Source: Paenibacillus artemisiicola (GTDB lineage Bacteria > Bacillota > Bacilli > Paenibacillales > Paenibacillaceae). Taken from it: a stretch of 64,000 bases of DNA. Positions 17,021 to 25,676 of this stretch are shown here, one piece after another. Each line of letters starts with the position of its first letter. Positions within the stretch are counted from its first letter, which is position 1. Made by a program: the position numbers and the translations under genes. The stretch lies in contig NZ_JAGGDJ010000002.1 in NCBI RefSeq assembly GCF_017652985.1, positions 186,001-250,000 of the forward strand, given 5' to 3'. The notes under the pieces are model-generated. The model saw only the letters and a program-made list of their open reading frames with translations. It searched no databases and was not told the DNA's origin.

Positions 17021-17899
17021 ATGATCGACATTACGACCGAGCTCGTGCGCGGGCTGATCGACCGTCAATTTCCCGAGTGGAAGGACTTGGCGCTGAAGCC
17101 CGTCGAGAAGAGCGGACACGATAACCGGACGTACCGGCTGGGCGACGACATGACGGTACGCCTGCCGAGCCATGAGCGATACGCCTCGGCGGTTGCCAAA
17201 GAGCTGACGTGGCTTCCCGTCTTCAAGCCGCTTCTCTCCCTGCCGATCCCGGCTCCCGTCGCGGAAGGGAAGCCGGACGGGGACTATCCGCTTCCCTGGT
17301 CCGTCAACCGTTGGATCGAGGGCGATACCGTCACGCCTGCCAACGTGCGCGATCTGAACGAATTTGCCGAAGACCTGGCCGGGTTTCTGAAGGAATTGGA
17401 AGCGATCGACGCCACGAACGGCATTCCGGCCGGCGAGCAGAACTTCCACCGCGGGGGAGACTTGTCCGTCTACGATTCGGATACCAGAGCCGTCATCGGG
17501 CAGTTGGGCGATCCGGACGACCGGAAGCTCTTCGCCGACATCTGGGAGCTGTCCCTGGCGACCCGCTATGAAGCGGCGCCGGTATGGGTGCACGGCGACG
17601 TAGCCGTGGGCAATCTTCTGACGCGGAACGGCCGGCTGTCCGGCGTGATCGACTTCGGTACGATGGGAGTCGGCGACCCTTCCAGCGACTTGGTGATGGC
17701 GTGGAATTTCTTCGACGCCGCCAGCCGCCAAGTCTTCCTGAGCGGCATGCGCGCGGATCAAGCCGCCGTAGACCGCGCGCGCGGCTGGGCATTATGGAAG
17801 GCCTTGATTACGTACGCCTGGAACGAGCCGGGCTCGGAGGCTTCGAATTGGGGCAAGCGCGTCATGGACGTGATCGCGCAAGACTACAAATCGCTTTAA
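17021..17899 (+). CDS. Aminoglycoside phosphotransferase (APH)-like kinase
   Basis: 292 residues. The eukaryotic-type kinase/APH fold is shown by the catalytic loop VHGDVAVGNLL (about 190-200), the metal motif GVIDFGTMGVGDPSSDLVMAW, and an N-lobe with LKPVEKSGHDNRTYRLGDDMTVRLP. The family phosphorylates aminoglycosides, macrolides, choline or sugars, and most chromosomal members have unknown substrates. The gene is monocistronic, with its own promoter (16942) and terminator (17966). A resistance role should not be assumed. Confidence 0.82.
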   Translation: MIDITTELVRGLIDRQFPEWKDLALKPVEKSGHDNRTYRLGDDMTVRLPSHERYASAVAKELTWLPVFKPLLSLPIPAPVAEGKPDGDYPLPWSVNRWIEGDTVTPANVRDLNEFAEDLAGFLKELEAIDATNGIPAGEQNFHRGGDLSVYDSDTRAVIGQLGDPDDRKLFADIWELSLATRYEAAPVWVHGDVAVGNLLTRNGRLSGVIDFGTMGVGDPSSDLVMAWNFFDAASRQVFLSGMRADQAAVDRARGWALWKALITYAWNEPGSEASNWGKRVMDVIAQDYKSL

Positions 17900-17965
17900 T
17901 CGGGCGCCTTCCCATAAGCAAGGTAATCCTGGCAGTCCGCGGCCCGATCCGCGCATCGATCGATT

Positions 17966-17992
17966 AAATCCGCCATTTGAGCGGATTTTTTT
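17966..17992 (+). terminator. Intrinsic terminator
   Basis: Stem AAATCCGC / GCGGATTT with a 7-nt loop and a run of T residues. Confidence 0.75.
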
Positions 17993-18043
17993 GTTGGCAG
18001 CCTATCGGAATCGGGAAAATTCGAGCCGGTTGAAGGAGATCTC

Positions 18044-18072
18044 TTACAAAATCAGAATATATAAAATATATT
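18044..18072 (+). promoter_or_regulatory. Promoter for the four-gene catabolic operon
   Basis: TTACAA (18044-18049) and TATATT (18067-18072) are spaced 17 bp within a strongly AT-rich patch, 29 bp before the GTG start. Confidence 0.5.
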
Positions 18073-18100
18073 TACTATTCTTGCGTAAGGAGGCAAAGCC

Positions 18101-19189
18101 GTGAAGATCACCAACATGACCACGTTTCTTTTTCCTTGGGGCAGTTTGTTCGTCAAATTGGAAACGGACGAAGGGATTAGCGGATGGGGGGAATGCTCGC
18201 CCATGGGCGGACACGTCCTGCAGGCCATGGCCGTGCACGCCTTGAAGCCGCACGTGATTGGCGGAAACCCGTTCGACGTGGAGGTGCTATGGCAGAAGAT
18301 GCTGCTGGCGCCTTATAAACTCGGCCCATCCGGCGCGCAATTGGAAGCGATTTCGGGGATCGATCTCGCGATGTGGGACATTATCGGCAAAGCGACGAAC
18401 AAGCCGGTCTATCAGCTGCAGGGCGGGCGATTCCGGGATCGGGTGAACATCTATTACAGCTATGGCTGGGACGGCAAAGCGACGGCCGACGACGTGGCCC
18501 GCATCATGAGCGCCCAGGTGGAGAACGGGTTCACGGTCCTGAAACTGCGCATGAATTACGGGCCGCTGCGGGGCGAGACCGCGAACGATCCCGCGATTCC
18601 GATGATGAAAGCGATCCGCGCCGCGGTAGGCGACGAGGTGAAAATCGGCTTCGACGCGAACAACGGCTACACCGCGCACAAAGCCATTCAGATCGGGCGT
18701 TATCTCGAAGAGCATGTCGGACTGGCCTGGTTCGAGGAACCGACGCCGCAATACGACTACTTGGCCATGGCGCAGGTCGCGGACGCGCTCGATACCCCGG
18801 TCAGCGCGGGAGAGCATGAATACACGCTCTGGCAGTTCCGCGATCTCATCCTGCAGGGCAAGGCGGACATTATTCAGCCGGACTTGGTCAAGTGCGGCGG
18901 ACTCACGGAAGCCAAAAAAATCGCCGCCTTGTGCGAAGCGTGGAGCAAGCCGATCGTCGTGCACAACACCCAGCCGACCATCGGAACGGCCGCCAGCCTG
19001 CACTTCTGCGCGTCCGTCTCCAACGCCATGTACCATCAGGAGTTCACCGGGCATAACGAGAAGCTGTCGGCGCTCTTTCACAATCAATTGGAATTCAAGG
19101 ACGGGTACCTGTTCGTGCCGGACGGTCCGGGGCTCGGCTTGGAGGTCAACGAGGACAAGGTGCGGGAAACGGCCGTTTCAATCATGTAA
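18101..19189 (+). CDS. Mandelate racemase/muconate lactonising family enzyme
   Basis: 362 residues from GTG 18101 with AAGGAGG 7 nt upstream. It is an enolase-superfamily enzyme. The N-terminal capping domain (LETDEGISGWGECSP) is followed by a barrel with the three metal ligands in GFDANNGY (Asp about 185), WFEEPTP (Glu about 211) and SAGEHEY (Glu about 237). Acid/base candidates are Lys in TVLKLRMN (K-x-R, about 147) and His in VVHNTQPTIGTAA (about 287), as in the mandelate-racemase/sugar-acid dehydratase subgroup. It abstracts a proton alpha to a carboxylate; the substrate is probably an acid sugar or aromatic hydroxy acid. First gene of an operon with an amidohydrolase, a Rieske protein and a DUF899 protein. 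Confidence 0.9.
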   Translation: MKITNMTTFLFPWGSLFVKLETDEGISGWGECSPMGGHVLQAMAVHALKPHVIGGNPFDVEVLWQKMLLAPYKLGPSGAQLEAISGIDLAMWDIIGKATNKPVYQLQGGRFRDRVNIYYSYGWDGKATADDVARIMSAQVENGFTVLKLRMNYGPLRGETANDPAIPMMKAIRAAVGDEVKIGFDANNGYTAHKAIQIGRYLEEHVGLAWFEEPTPQYDYLAMAQVADALDTPVSAGEHEYTLWQFRDLILQGKADIIQPDLVKCGGLTEAKKIAALCEAWSKPIVVHNTQPTIGTAASLHFCASVSNAMYHQEFTGHNEKLSALFHNQLEFKDGYLFVPDGPGLGLEVNEDKVRETAVSIM

Positions 19190-19206
19190 GGGAGGCGAAC
19201 GAAACG

Positions 19207-20292
19207 ATGGAGCAGCAGACGGAAACCACGATCGAACCGAGGAAGACGCGGACGGGCATCATCGACTGCGACGTGCATCCCTACCCGAGAAACGCGGAGG
19301 AGATCCGTTCCTACATGAAGCAGCCGTGGCGGGAACGCTATAACGGTGGCGGGCGCGGCTTTTACGGCAATCCCGTCCACGGCGACCGCCTGGACGCAAG
19401 ACCGCCGCAAGGAGGTCCGTCGGGCTCCGATCCGGAGCTGCTTCGCAAGCAGCTCATCGACGAGTACGGACATGCCTATGCGATTCTTATGCCGCGCGCG
19501 TTTTGCAACCTGCACCCCGACCCCGATTTCGGCAACGCCATCGCGGCGGCTTATAACGATTGGCTCGCGGATACCTGGTTGAGCAAATACAATGCGGACG
19601 GCGTATTCAAAGGCTCCATCACGGTGAACACGCAGGACCCGCAAGCCGCCGCGCGCGAAATCGAGCGGTGGGCGGGCCATCCGCATTTCGTCCAGGTCAT
19701 GACCGACTCCGGCGCCCGCGCCCCGTTCGGACAGCGGCAGTTCTATCCGATCTACGAGGCATGCGAGAAATTCGGCCTGCCGTTCGCCATTCACCCCGGA
19801 ACCGACGGAATGGGCATCAACGTGCAGCCGACCCCGGGGTATCCGACCCATTACATCGAGTGGCACACCTGTCTGTCGCTCGGGTTCCAGGCGCATCTGG
19901 TCAGCTTTCTGACGGAAGGCGTGTTCGAGCGGTTTCCGGGCTTTAAGATCGTCCTCGTCGAAGGCGGCGTCTCGTGGCTGGCTCCCTTGATGTGGCGGCT
20001 GGACGCCGAATATAAAGCGCTCCGGTACGAAGTCCCGTGGCTGAAACGCAAACCGAGCGAATACTTGCGCGATCACGTGCGGATTACGTCGCAGCCGCTG
20101 GAACGGCCGGACAACGACGCCCACTTGCTGCAAATCTTCGAGATGATGGACGCCGAGCATATCCTCATGTTTTCCAGCGATTATCCGCATTGGGATTTCG
20201 ATTCCCCGACCCGCGCGTTTCCGAAGCTGCCGGAGCCGCTGCGGCGCCGGATCTTTTTCGACAACGCGCACGAGCTGTACAAGCTTGATTAA
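19207..20292 (+). CDS. Amidohydrolase (amidohydrolase-2 family)
   Basis: 361 residues, 17 bp after the preceding gene, with GGAGGCGAACGAAACG before the ATG. It is a TIM-barrel metal-dependent hydrolase or decarboxylase of the ACMSD-like amidohydrolase-2 group. The D-x-H metal motif is at 22-24 (DCDVHP). Further His residues lie in FAIHPGT (about 197) and IEWHTCLSLGFQAH, and the catalytic Asp is in MFSSDYPHWDFD (about 324). In other bacteria such proteins open or decarboxylate aromatic and sugar-acid intermediates. Partnership with a Rieske protein suggests an oxidative catabolic route. Confidence 0.88.
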   Translation: MEQQTETTIEPRKTRTGIIDCDVHPYPRNAEEIRSYMKQPWRERYNGGGRGFYGNPVHGDRLDARPPQGGPSGSDPELLRKQLIDEYGHAYAILMPRAFCNLHPDPDFGNAIAAAYNDWLADTWLSKYNADGVFKGSITVNTQDPQAAAREIERWAGHPHFVQVMTDSGARAPFGQRQFYPIYEACEKFGLPFAIHPGTDGMGINVQPTPGYPTHYIEWHTCLSLGFQAHLVSFLTEGVFERFPGFKIVLVEGGVSWLAPLMWRLDAEYKALRYEVPWLKRKPSEYLRDHVRITSQPLERPDNDAHLLQIFEMMDAEHILMFSSDYPHWDFDSPTRAFPKLPEPLRRRIFFDNAHELYKLD

Positions 20293-20306
20293 AGGAGGCG
20301 ATCAGC

Positions 20307-20705
20307 ATGGGAAGCCATGTCGTTGGAGCAGTCGCCGACTTCCCGGCGGGAACGAGAAGAACGTTGGTCGTGGAGGGACGCCCGATCGGCGTATTTAACG
20401 TGCACGGCACGTATTACGCGCTCAAAAACAGCTGCCCGCATCAGGGCGCGCCGCTCTGCGTCGGTACCGTAACCGGCATGACCCTTCCGTCGGCGCCGGG
20501 CGAGTACGTATACGGCCGGGACGGCGAGATCGTGCGCTGTCCGTGGCACGGCTGGGAATTCGACATTACGACCGGCAAATCGATCTTCGACCCGCACAAA
20601 TGTCTGGTCAAGACTTATGATGTGACGATCGAAGCCGAGTCGTCGCCGGAAGTGGAGACGTATCCCGTCACCGTCGAATCCGGCACGATCGTCGTGCACA
20701 TGTAG
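20307..20705 (+). CDS. Rieske [2Fe-2S] ferredoxin-like protein
   Basis: 132 residues with complete Rieske ligands: Cys43-x-His45 (CPHQGAPLC) and Cys78-x2-His81 (CPWHGWEFD). It is a stand-alone domain, as in NirD/ferredoxin components. No oxygenase alpha subunit or reductase lies in the operon, so its electron partner must be elsewhere or it serves a different role. The 32 residues between the two motifs contain an insertion with TGMTLPSAPGEYVYGRDGE. AAAGGAGG precedes the ATG. The gene lies 14 bp after the amidohydrolase. Confidence 0.92.
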   Translation: MGSHVVGAVADFPAGTRRTLVVEGRPIGVFNVHGTYYALKNSCPHQGAPLCVGTVTGMTLPSAPGEYVYGRDGEIVRCPWHGWEFDITTGKSIFDPHKCLVKTYDVTIEAESSPEVETYPVTVESGTIVVHM

Positions 20706-20718
20706 GAGGAGGAGGCAC

Positions 20719-21465
20719 ATGAATCCAACCGACAACAAGTCCGCGCAGCCCGCCGTGGTCGACCGGGCCGCTTGGCAGGCCGAATTGGATGCGCTGCGCA
20801 TCCGGGAGAAAGCGCATACGCGCGAAGGCGACGCCATCGCGGCAGCCCGCCGGCGGCTCCCGATGGTCGAGACGGACGCGACCGCCCCGCTGATCGGCAA
20901 GGAAGGCGCGGTCACGCTGCTCGACGCGTTCGAAGGCCGCCGCCAGCTGATCGCGTACTATCATATGTGGCATGCCGGCAAGACCGCCGCGCGGCAGTGC
21001 GAGGGCTGTACCTTCTCGACGACCCATATCAGCGAGCTGTCCTATCTGCATTCGCGGGACGTGAGCTACGCAACGTTCTGCCAAGGGCCGTACGAGGAGA
21101 GCTCGCGGTACCGCGACTTCATGGGCTGGACGGTTCCTTGGTATTCGGTACCGCCGGGTTCCGTGGACCGGCTGATCGCAAACCGGCACTTCGGGATCCT
21201 GGTCAGTTATCTCCGGGACGGCGACAAGGTCTACGAGACGTACTGGACCACCGGCCGCGGCAACGAGCCGATGGCAACGTCGTACGGATTGCTCGACCTG
21301 ACCGTCTACGGCCGGCAGGAACTCTGGGAGGATTCGCCCGAGGGCTGGCCGCGGCATTGGGACGCCAAGGGCGGGCAATTTCGGCTGGACGGCCGCCCGA
21401 CCGCCCAGTGGTCCCGCCTCGCCGCCGGACGTTCCGACGATCTTGGCACCCCGGCGAACGACTAA
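20719..21465 (+). CDS. DUF899 family thioredoxin-fold protein
   Basis: 248 residues. The segment QLIAYYHMWHAGKTAARQCEGCTFSTTHISELSYLHSRDVSYATFC, then SSRYRDFMGWTVPWYS, is diagnostic of DUF899 (thioredoxin-like fold, function unknown). Other members are found in actinobacteria and proteobacteria. The Cys pair in CEGCTF occupies a position like that of a peroxiredoxin/thioredoxin centre, but no activity is established. It is the last gene of the operon, 13 bp after the Rieske gene, with GGAGGAGG before its ATG. Confidence 0.88.
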   Translation: MNPTDNKSAQPAVVDRAAWQAELDALRIREKAHTREGDAIAAARRRLPMVETDATAPLIGKEGAVTLLDAFEGRRQLIAYYHMWHAGKTAARQCEGCTFSTTHISELSYLHSRDVSYATFCQGPYEESSRYRDFMGWTVPWYSVPPGSVDRLIANRHFGILVSYLRDGDKVYETYWTTGRGNEPMATSYGLLDLTVYGRQELWEDSPEGWPRHWDAKGGQFRLDGRPTAQWSRLAAGRSDDLGTPAND

Positions 21466-21582
21466 CGCTTGACCTTGACCAAACCTTGACTTAGGCCGCG
21501 TTCATCGCGGCTTATTTGGTTGACAAACGTCGGAAATAACGCTTCGATTGGGAAACGTTAATCAGGAATCGCGTTCAATAAA

Positions 21583-21614
21583 ACGGCAGCCGATCGGAGG
21601 ATCGGCTGCCGTTC
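21583..21614. terminator. Bidirectional intrinsic terminator
   Basis: A perfect 13-bp stem (21583-21595 with 21600-21612), GGAG loop and flanking A/T runs. It lies between convergent genes and probably stops both. A weaker GCCGCG/CGCGGC hairpin lies at 21495-21511. Confidence 0.75.
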
Positions 21615-21663
21615 TTATCAGTATAGAGGGATACAATAGAAGCGCGTTACATAACCCGCGAAC

Positions 21664-22950
21664 CTACGCGAAGGTATTCAAGCAGACCGCGCCGATCTCG
21701 CGCACGCGGATCTTGAACAGTTCCGTGCCGGTCGTACGTTCGATCAGCTCCCGGTACTCCGCGACCGCCGCATGCGGCAGCACGGCCAGAATGACGCCGG
21801 CGAAGCCGCCGCCGTGCACGCGGCAGGCGCCGTCGCCCAGCCGGTCGATGAACCGTTCGGTGATGGCGAGCGTCAGCGCAATCCCTTGTTCGCGGGACGC
21901 CGATTCTTGGTAAACGTTCTGCAGCCATTTCCACGAGGAATTCCCGGAAGCGGTGATATCCTTCAGCACGTCCTGCCACTGGCCGGCCTTGATCGCGTCG
22001 ACCTGACGGTCGACGCGGTCGGTTTCGTCCAGGAAATGCAGCGCCCGCAGCACCGCTCGGTCTCCCGCCGTTTCGCGAAGCTCAGCGAGCCGGCCATAGA
22101 TCATCTCCGCCGTCACATCGCGGCATACCTCGACGCCGAAGGCTTGCGCCACCGCCCGCATCTCGTTCGGAATCGACGCGTAATCGTTCGTCAGGTCCGC
22201 ATGGTTGCCGCCGGTGCCGACGATGACCAGGCTGTAGCCCGCGGCTTCGAAGGTACCCGGAATCCGCTCGATCCGAGGCTCCGCCGGCTCCTTGAAGTCG
22301 ATGGTGATCATGCCGCCGTACGAGCAGGCCATCTGGTCCAGCATCCCCGACGGCTTGTTCCAATACAGATTCTCGGCATGCTTGCCGATGCGCGACATCA
22401 TGACCGCATCCAGCTCGCCGTTATTGTATAACGTGCTCAGTATTTGGCAAATCAGAATTTCGAAAGAGGCGGAGGAGCTGAGACCCGACGCCGGAAGAAC
22501 GGTGCTGCCGACGCTGGCGTTGAAGCCGCCGATCCGGTACCCGTGCTGACGGAAGCCGTGCGCGATCCCGCGGATTAACGCGGCCGTTCCGCTCTCGCCG
22601 GCCTGCGGCTCCAGGTCATCCAGACGGATGACCGAGATGCCCGGATACCCTTCGGAAACGACGGTAATGACCCCGGTGTCCACGGCCGCCGCAGCCGCAA
22701 TCGTATCCAACTGAATGCTGGCCGCCAGCACCTTCCCATGGTTATGGTCCGTATGATTGCCGCCGATCTCCGTGCGTCCCGGCGCGCTGAAGTAGCTCAG
22801 TGCCGCGGTCTGGCCGTATTGCGCTTGGTAGCTGTCCATCGCCCTGCGATATCGCTGGACCTGCTGCTTTTGTTCTTCGCTGCCGTACATCTGCTCCAGC
22901 AACCGTCGTACCCGTGCCGATTCAAAAAGCTGCTCGAATGATTCGATCAT
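21664..22950 (-). CDS. galK: Galactokinase (GHMP kinase family)
   Basis: 428 residues. The galactokinase signature is at 58-72 (GRTEIGGNHTDHNHG), the GHMP phosphate loop is GLSSSASFEILI (about 155), and the C-terminal motif is HGGGFAGVILAVLP (about 380). It would phosphorylate galactose (or a related sugar) at C1 with ATP, the first step of the Leloir pathway. galE and galT are not adjacent. The N-terminal 50 residues are longer than the shortest family members, as in related Firmicute forms. GGGAGG precedes the ATG. Confidence 0.85.
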   Translation of the reverse strand: MIESFEQLFESARVRRLLEQMYGSEEQKQQVQRYRRAMDSYQAQYGQTAALSYFSAPGRTEIGGNHTDHNHGKVLAASIQLDTIAAAAAVDTGVITVVSEGYPGISVIRLDDLEPQAGESGTAALIRGIAHGFRQHGYRIGGFNASVGSTVLPASGLSSSASFEILICQILSTLYNNGELDAVMMSRIGKHAENLYWNKPSGMLDQMACSYGGMITIDFKEPAEPRIERIPGTFEAAGYSLVIVGTGGNHADLTNDYASIPNEMRAVAQAFGVEVCRDVTAEMIYGRLAELRETAGDRAVLRALHFLDETDRVDRQVDAIKAGQWQDVLKDITASGNSSWKWLQNVYQESASREQGIALTLAITERFIDRLGDGACRVHGGGFAGVILAVLPHAAVAEYRELIERTTGTELFKIRVREIGAVCLNTFA

Positions 22951-23112
22951 CTTGCCTGTTCCTCCCGGTTCGAATGAAATAAGTAGTCGGTATCATGTCC
23001 ATTGTACCGAAAGAAAGCGTTCGCCGATAGGCTATTTATGAAAGCCATTAAAGAAAGCCATTAACGAAAGCTATTCCTGAAACACCGGTACAGCCCTTTA
23101 ATAAAAAGCGAA

Positions 23113-23136
23113 AAACCACCGCCGGAGCGGTGGTTT
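23113..23136 (-). terminator. Intrinsic terminator of the MFS gene
   Basis: On the minus strand, stem AAACCACCGC / GCGGTGGTTT with a 4-nt loop, then a T-rich tail. It is 26 bp downstream of the transporter stop. Confidence 0.75.
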
Positions 23137-23161
23137 CTGCGTTCATCCCGTTTGGCAGCCG

Positions 23162-24340
23162 CTATGACGCGGACTTGACGGCTTGCGCGCCGAGGAGTCG
23201 CCGCGACAGCAGCAGGGCAAAGGCCAGATAGACGATCATGATAAACCCATATAACAGGACATAGCCGCCTATCCGGTAGAACAGACTGCCGACGATCGGG
23301 CTGCAAGCCATCCCCATATAGCGAAAAAGGTTGTACGCTCCTACGGCCGTCGCGCGGTTCTTCGTGAACGCGCCGGTCAGCAGCGTCGTCTGCACCGGGA
23401 GCGAGAGCCCGAGGAATAACCCGAATAAGATAATGCCGGCCAGCAGCCAAGGCAATGAGATCGAATAGACGACGAGGAAAATCAACAACGAAATCGCATT
23501 CAGATAGCTCGTCAGCACGACCAGCTTTTCGCCTTCGATCCGTGCCTGGATCTTCCCGCCCACGTAACTGCCGACCACGATGCCAAGCGACATCGGCAGA
23601 AAGACCAGTCCCTTCTGCTCGGCCGACAAGCCGTAGCGATCGGTTAAAATGTTCGGGAGGAAGACAAGAAAATAGTAAAACGAGTAATACTGAAGAAACC
23701 CCAGGTAAATGATCGACGATCCGATGCGATGCTGAAGAATCGACGCAAAATCCCGCAGCTGAAAGCGGCCCGCTTGAATGTTGTCGGGCTTCGTTTCCTT
23801 CAAGAAGACGTAGTTGAATACCAGCACGAGCATCCCCGTTGCCGCCAGCGCGAGAAACACGGAGTGGAAATCGAACACGCCGCTAAGGAAGCCGCCGACC
23901 ACCGGCCCGAGCACGGGGCCGAGCGACACCAGCATTTGAAAGGTGCCCATCGCTTCGCCGCGTTCTTTGCCTTCGAACAAATCGCTGATGACCGTAACGG
24001 CCACGACGGAACCCGCAGCGATGCCGATCGCCTGCAGCGCGCGGAAGACCAGGAGCAGGGCGATCGTTCCGGAGAAGAAACAGCCGACCGAAGCGACCAC
24101 GTACAGCGCGATGCCCAGCAGCATGACCTTGCGGCGCCCCTTGATGTCCGTGAGCGGACCATAGATCATCTGCATGATGGCCAAAAAAAAGGTAAACACG
24201 GAGATCGTCAAATTGACGACGAAAGAGGTGGAATGAAGCTGACTCGCAACCTCGGGCAATACAGGGGTATAGATGGTCTGCGTGAACGGACCGAAAAAAG
24301 CGGCGAAGGCGACCAGATAAACAATGAATTTACGATTCAT
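23162..24340 (-). CDS. MFS multidrug-type transporter (DHA1/Bcr-Tet class)
   Basis: About 392 residues with 12 predicted membrane segments. The loop between segments 2 and 3 reads YGPLTDIKGRRKVMLLG, the MFS signature motif A, and segment 5 has the LGPVLGPVVGGFLSG motif C of antiporters. It is probably a proton-driven drug/metabolite exporter. ATG 24340 is preferred because GAGG lies 10 nt upstream; ATG 24349 would leave a spacing of one base. It is divergent from a LysR regulator, a classical arrangement for an inducible exporter. Confidence 0.82.
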   Translation of the reverse strand: MNRKFIVYLVAFAAFFGPFTQTIYTPVLPEVASQLHSTSFVVNLTISVFTFFLAIMQMIYGPLTDIKGRRKVMLLGIALYVVASVGCFFSGTIALLLVFRALQAIGIAAGSVVAVTVISDLFEGKERGEAMGTFQMLVSLGPVLGPVVGGFLSGVFDFHSVFLALAATGMLVLVFNYVFLKETKPDNIQAGRFQLRDFASILQHRIGSSIIYLGFLQYYSFYYFLVFLPNILTDRYGLSAEQKGLVFLPMSLGIVVGSYVGGKIQARIEGEKLVVLTSYLNAISLLIFLVVYSISLPWLLAGIILFGLFLGLSLPVQTTLLTGAFTKNRATAVGAYNLFRYMGMACSPIVGSLFYRIGGYVLLYGFIMIVYLAFALLLSRRLLGAQAVKSAS

Positions 24341-24383
24341 GATGAACATTCCTCATTTCTCGTTCCCGAAATCTCGTAACGTC

Positions 24384-24413
24384 ATCATAATCGATCGCGT
24401 TTATTTATTCCAA
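24384..24413 (-). promoter_or_regulatory. Promoter of the MFS gene
   Basis: On the minus strand TTGGAA (24408-24413) and TATGAT (24384-24389) are 18 bp apart. It lies in the 128-bp divergent region shared with the lysR gene, where that regulator would bind. Confidence 0.45.
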
Positions 24414-24468
24414 CGCATTTCATGTTATATTCTTATTAACCGGAAGGAATGAATGGGGGCGTGCGCAC

Positions 24469-25356
24469 GTGGAACTTCTTCAGCTGCACTATTTTCTCGC
24501 GGTAGCCCGGTCGGAGCATGTGACCGAAGCCGCCCGTCGTCTGCACGTGACGCAATCGTCGTTAAGCAAGACGATTCAACGCCTGGAAGACGATCTCGGC
24601 GTCTTGCTGTTCGATCGTATCGGCAGAAGGCTGCAATTGAACGATTACGGCAGAAGATACCTGCGCCGGGTGGAACGGGCCTTGTTCGAACTGGACCAAG
24701 GCCGGCTGGAGCTGAACGATCTATCCAGCCCGGATCACGGCACGCTCGAATTGGGCGTCACGAGCGCAAGCGTATTGCACTACATCCTTCGGAACTTTCG
24801 CCAGAAGCGGCCTCATATTCAATTTCACGTGCAAATGCTGACGACGCAGGAAATGATCGCGCTTCTGGAGAGAGGCGAAGTGGATTATTGTTTGTCCTCG
24901 CCGCCGATCGAACGGGATGACATCGAATGCCGCATCGTGTATATCGACCCCATCCTTGTCGCCGTACCGAGAGGGCATCGGCTGGCGGATCGCGGCAGCG
25001 TTGCCTTGGCGGAGTTGAGGGAGGAATGGTTCGTCGGGGTAAAGGCCGGCTACGGGACGCGCGATTTAATGGACGAGGTATGCAGATCGGTTGGATTCGC
25101 GCCGCATTATGTATACGAGGGGGATGAACCGGCGAGGCTGGTCAATCTCGTGGAAGCCGAAATCGGGATCGCGTTCATCCCAAGCACGGCAAGGAACGAT
25201 CGGGCCCAGATCAAATACCTTCAGATCGAGACGCACGAAGTGGTACGGGAGATCGCGTTATTGTGGCACAAGAGCCGATACATATCGCCGGCCGCTCGGG
25301 AGTTTCGCGAGGTGGTATTCGATTATTTCGAGGCCTTGAAGGGACAAACGAAGTAG
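24469..25356 (+). CDS. LysR family transcriptional regulator
   Basis: 295 residues from GTG 24469, with GGGGG 9 nt upstream. The N-terminal winged helix (LLQLHYFLAVARSEHVTEAARRLHVTQSSLSKTIQRLEDDLGVLLFDR) is standard for LysR. The effector domain starts near residue 90 (GTLELGVTSASVLHYIL). Being divergent from the MFS gene, it probably controls that exporter and itself. No ligand can be inferred. Confidence 0.88.
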   Translation: MELLQLHYFLAVARSEHVTEAARRLHVTQSSLSKTIQRLEDDLGVLLFDRIGRRLQLNDYGRRYLRRVERALFELDQGRLELNDLSSPDHGTLELGVTSASVLHYILRNFRQKRPHIQFHVQMLTTQEMIALLERGEVDYCLSSPPIERDDIECRIVYIDPILVAVPRGHRLADRGSVALAELREEWFVGVKAGYGTRDLMDEVCRSVGFAPHYVYEGDEPARLVNLVEAEIGIAFIPSTARNDRAQIKYLQIETHEVVREIALLWHKSRYISPAAREFREVVFDYFEALKGQTK

Positions 25357-25676
25357 ATCCTTCATTCGCGCGCGGCAGGAGGCATCGCATGAACTAGGCT
25401 GCGCGATTCAAGCCTCCTGCGAATGCTGCCGATGATCCAACCATTCTTCTATTACTCGCCTCCTCGAAGCTTCGACTCTCGCAGCCCCGTACATGCGCGA
25501 TGCCCGACGACGGAAACGGTCTTCCGAACGATCGGCTCAGCCTATCAGGCTCATAGAAATTGCGATATTGATCCGAAAATTCAAATTACATACAATGAGG
25601 CAACGGCAAATGTTCCTTGATCGACGGGTCCGTTCAATCGCGGTAGAGGCGAATGCTGACAGGGGGAGGAAAAAAC
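25357..25676 (+). promoter_or_regulatory. Leader and promoter of the acetolactate synthase operon
   Basis: TTGATC (25568-25573) and TACAAT (25591-25596) are 17 bp apart and give an 80-nt leader. An inverted repeat GCAGGAGGC / GCCTCCTGC (25375-25383 and 25412-25420) is present without a T-tract. No T-box (no AGGGTGGNACCGCG) or leader peptide was seen, so how the operon responds to branched-chain amino acids is unclear. Nothing else is recognised in this stretch. Confidence 0.5.

Noticed and set aside
17021..17899. Aminoglycoside resistance gene
   Set aside because: The APH-like fold is clear but chromosomal members have many substrates; nothing in the context supports resistance.
25357..25652. 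T-box or leader-peptide attenuator for ilvBH
   Set aside because: No T-box core sequence and no run of Leu/Val/Ile codons before a terminator was found.
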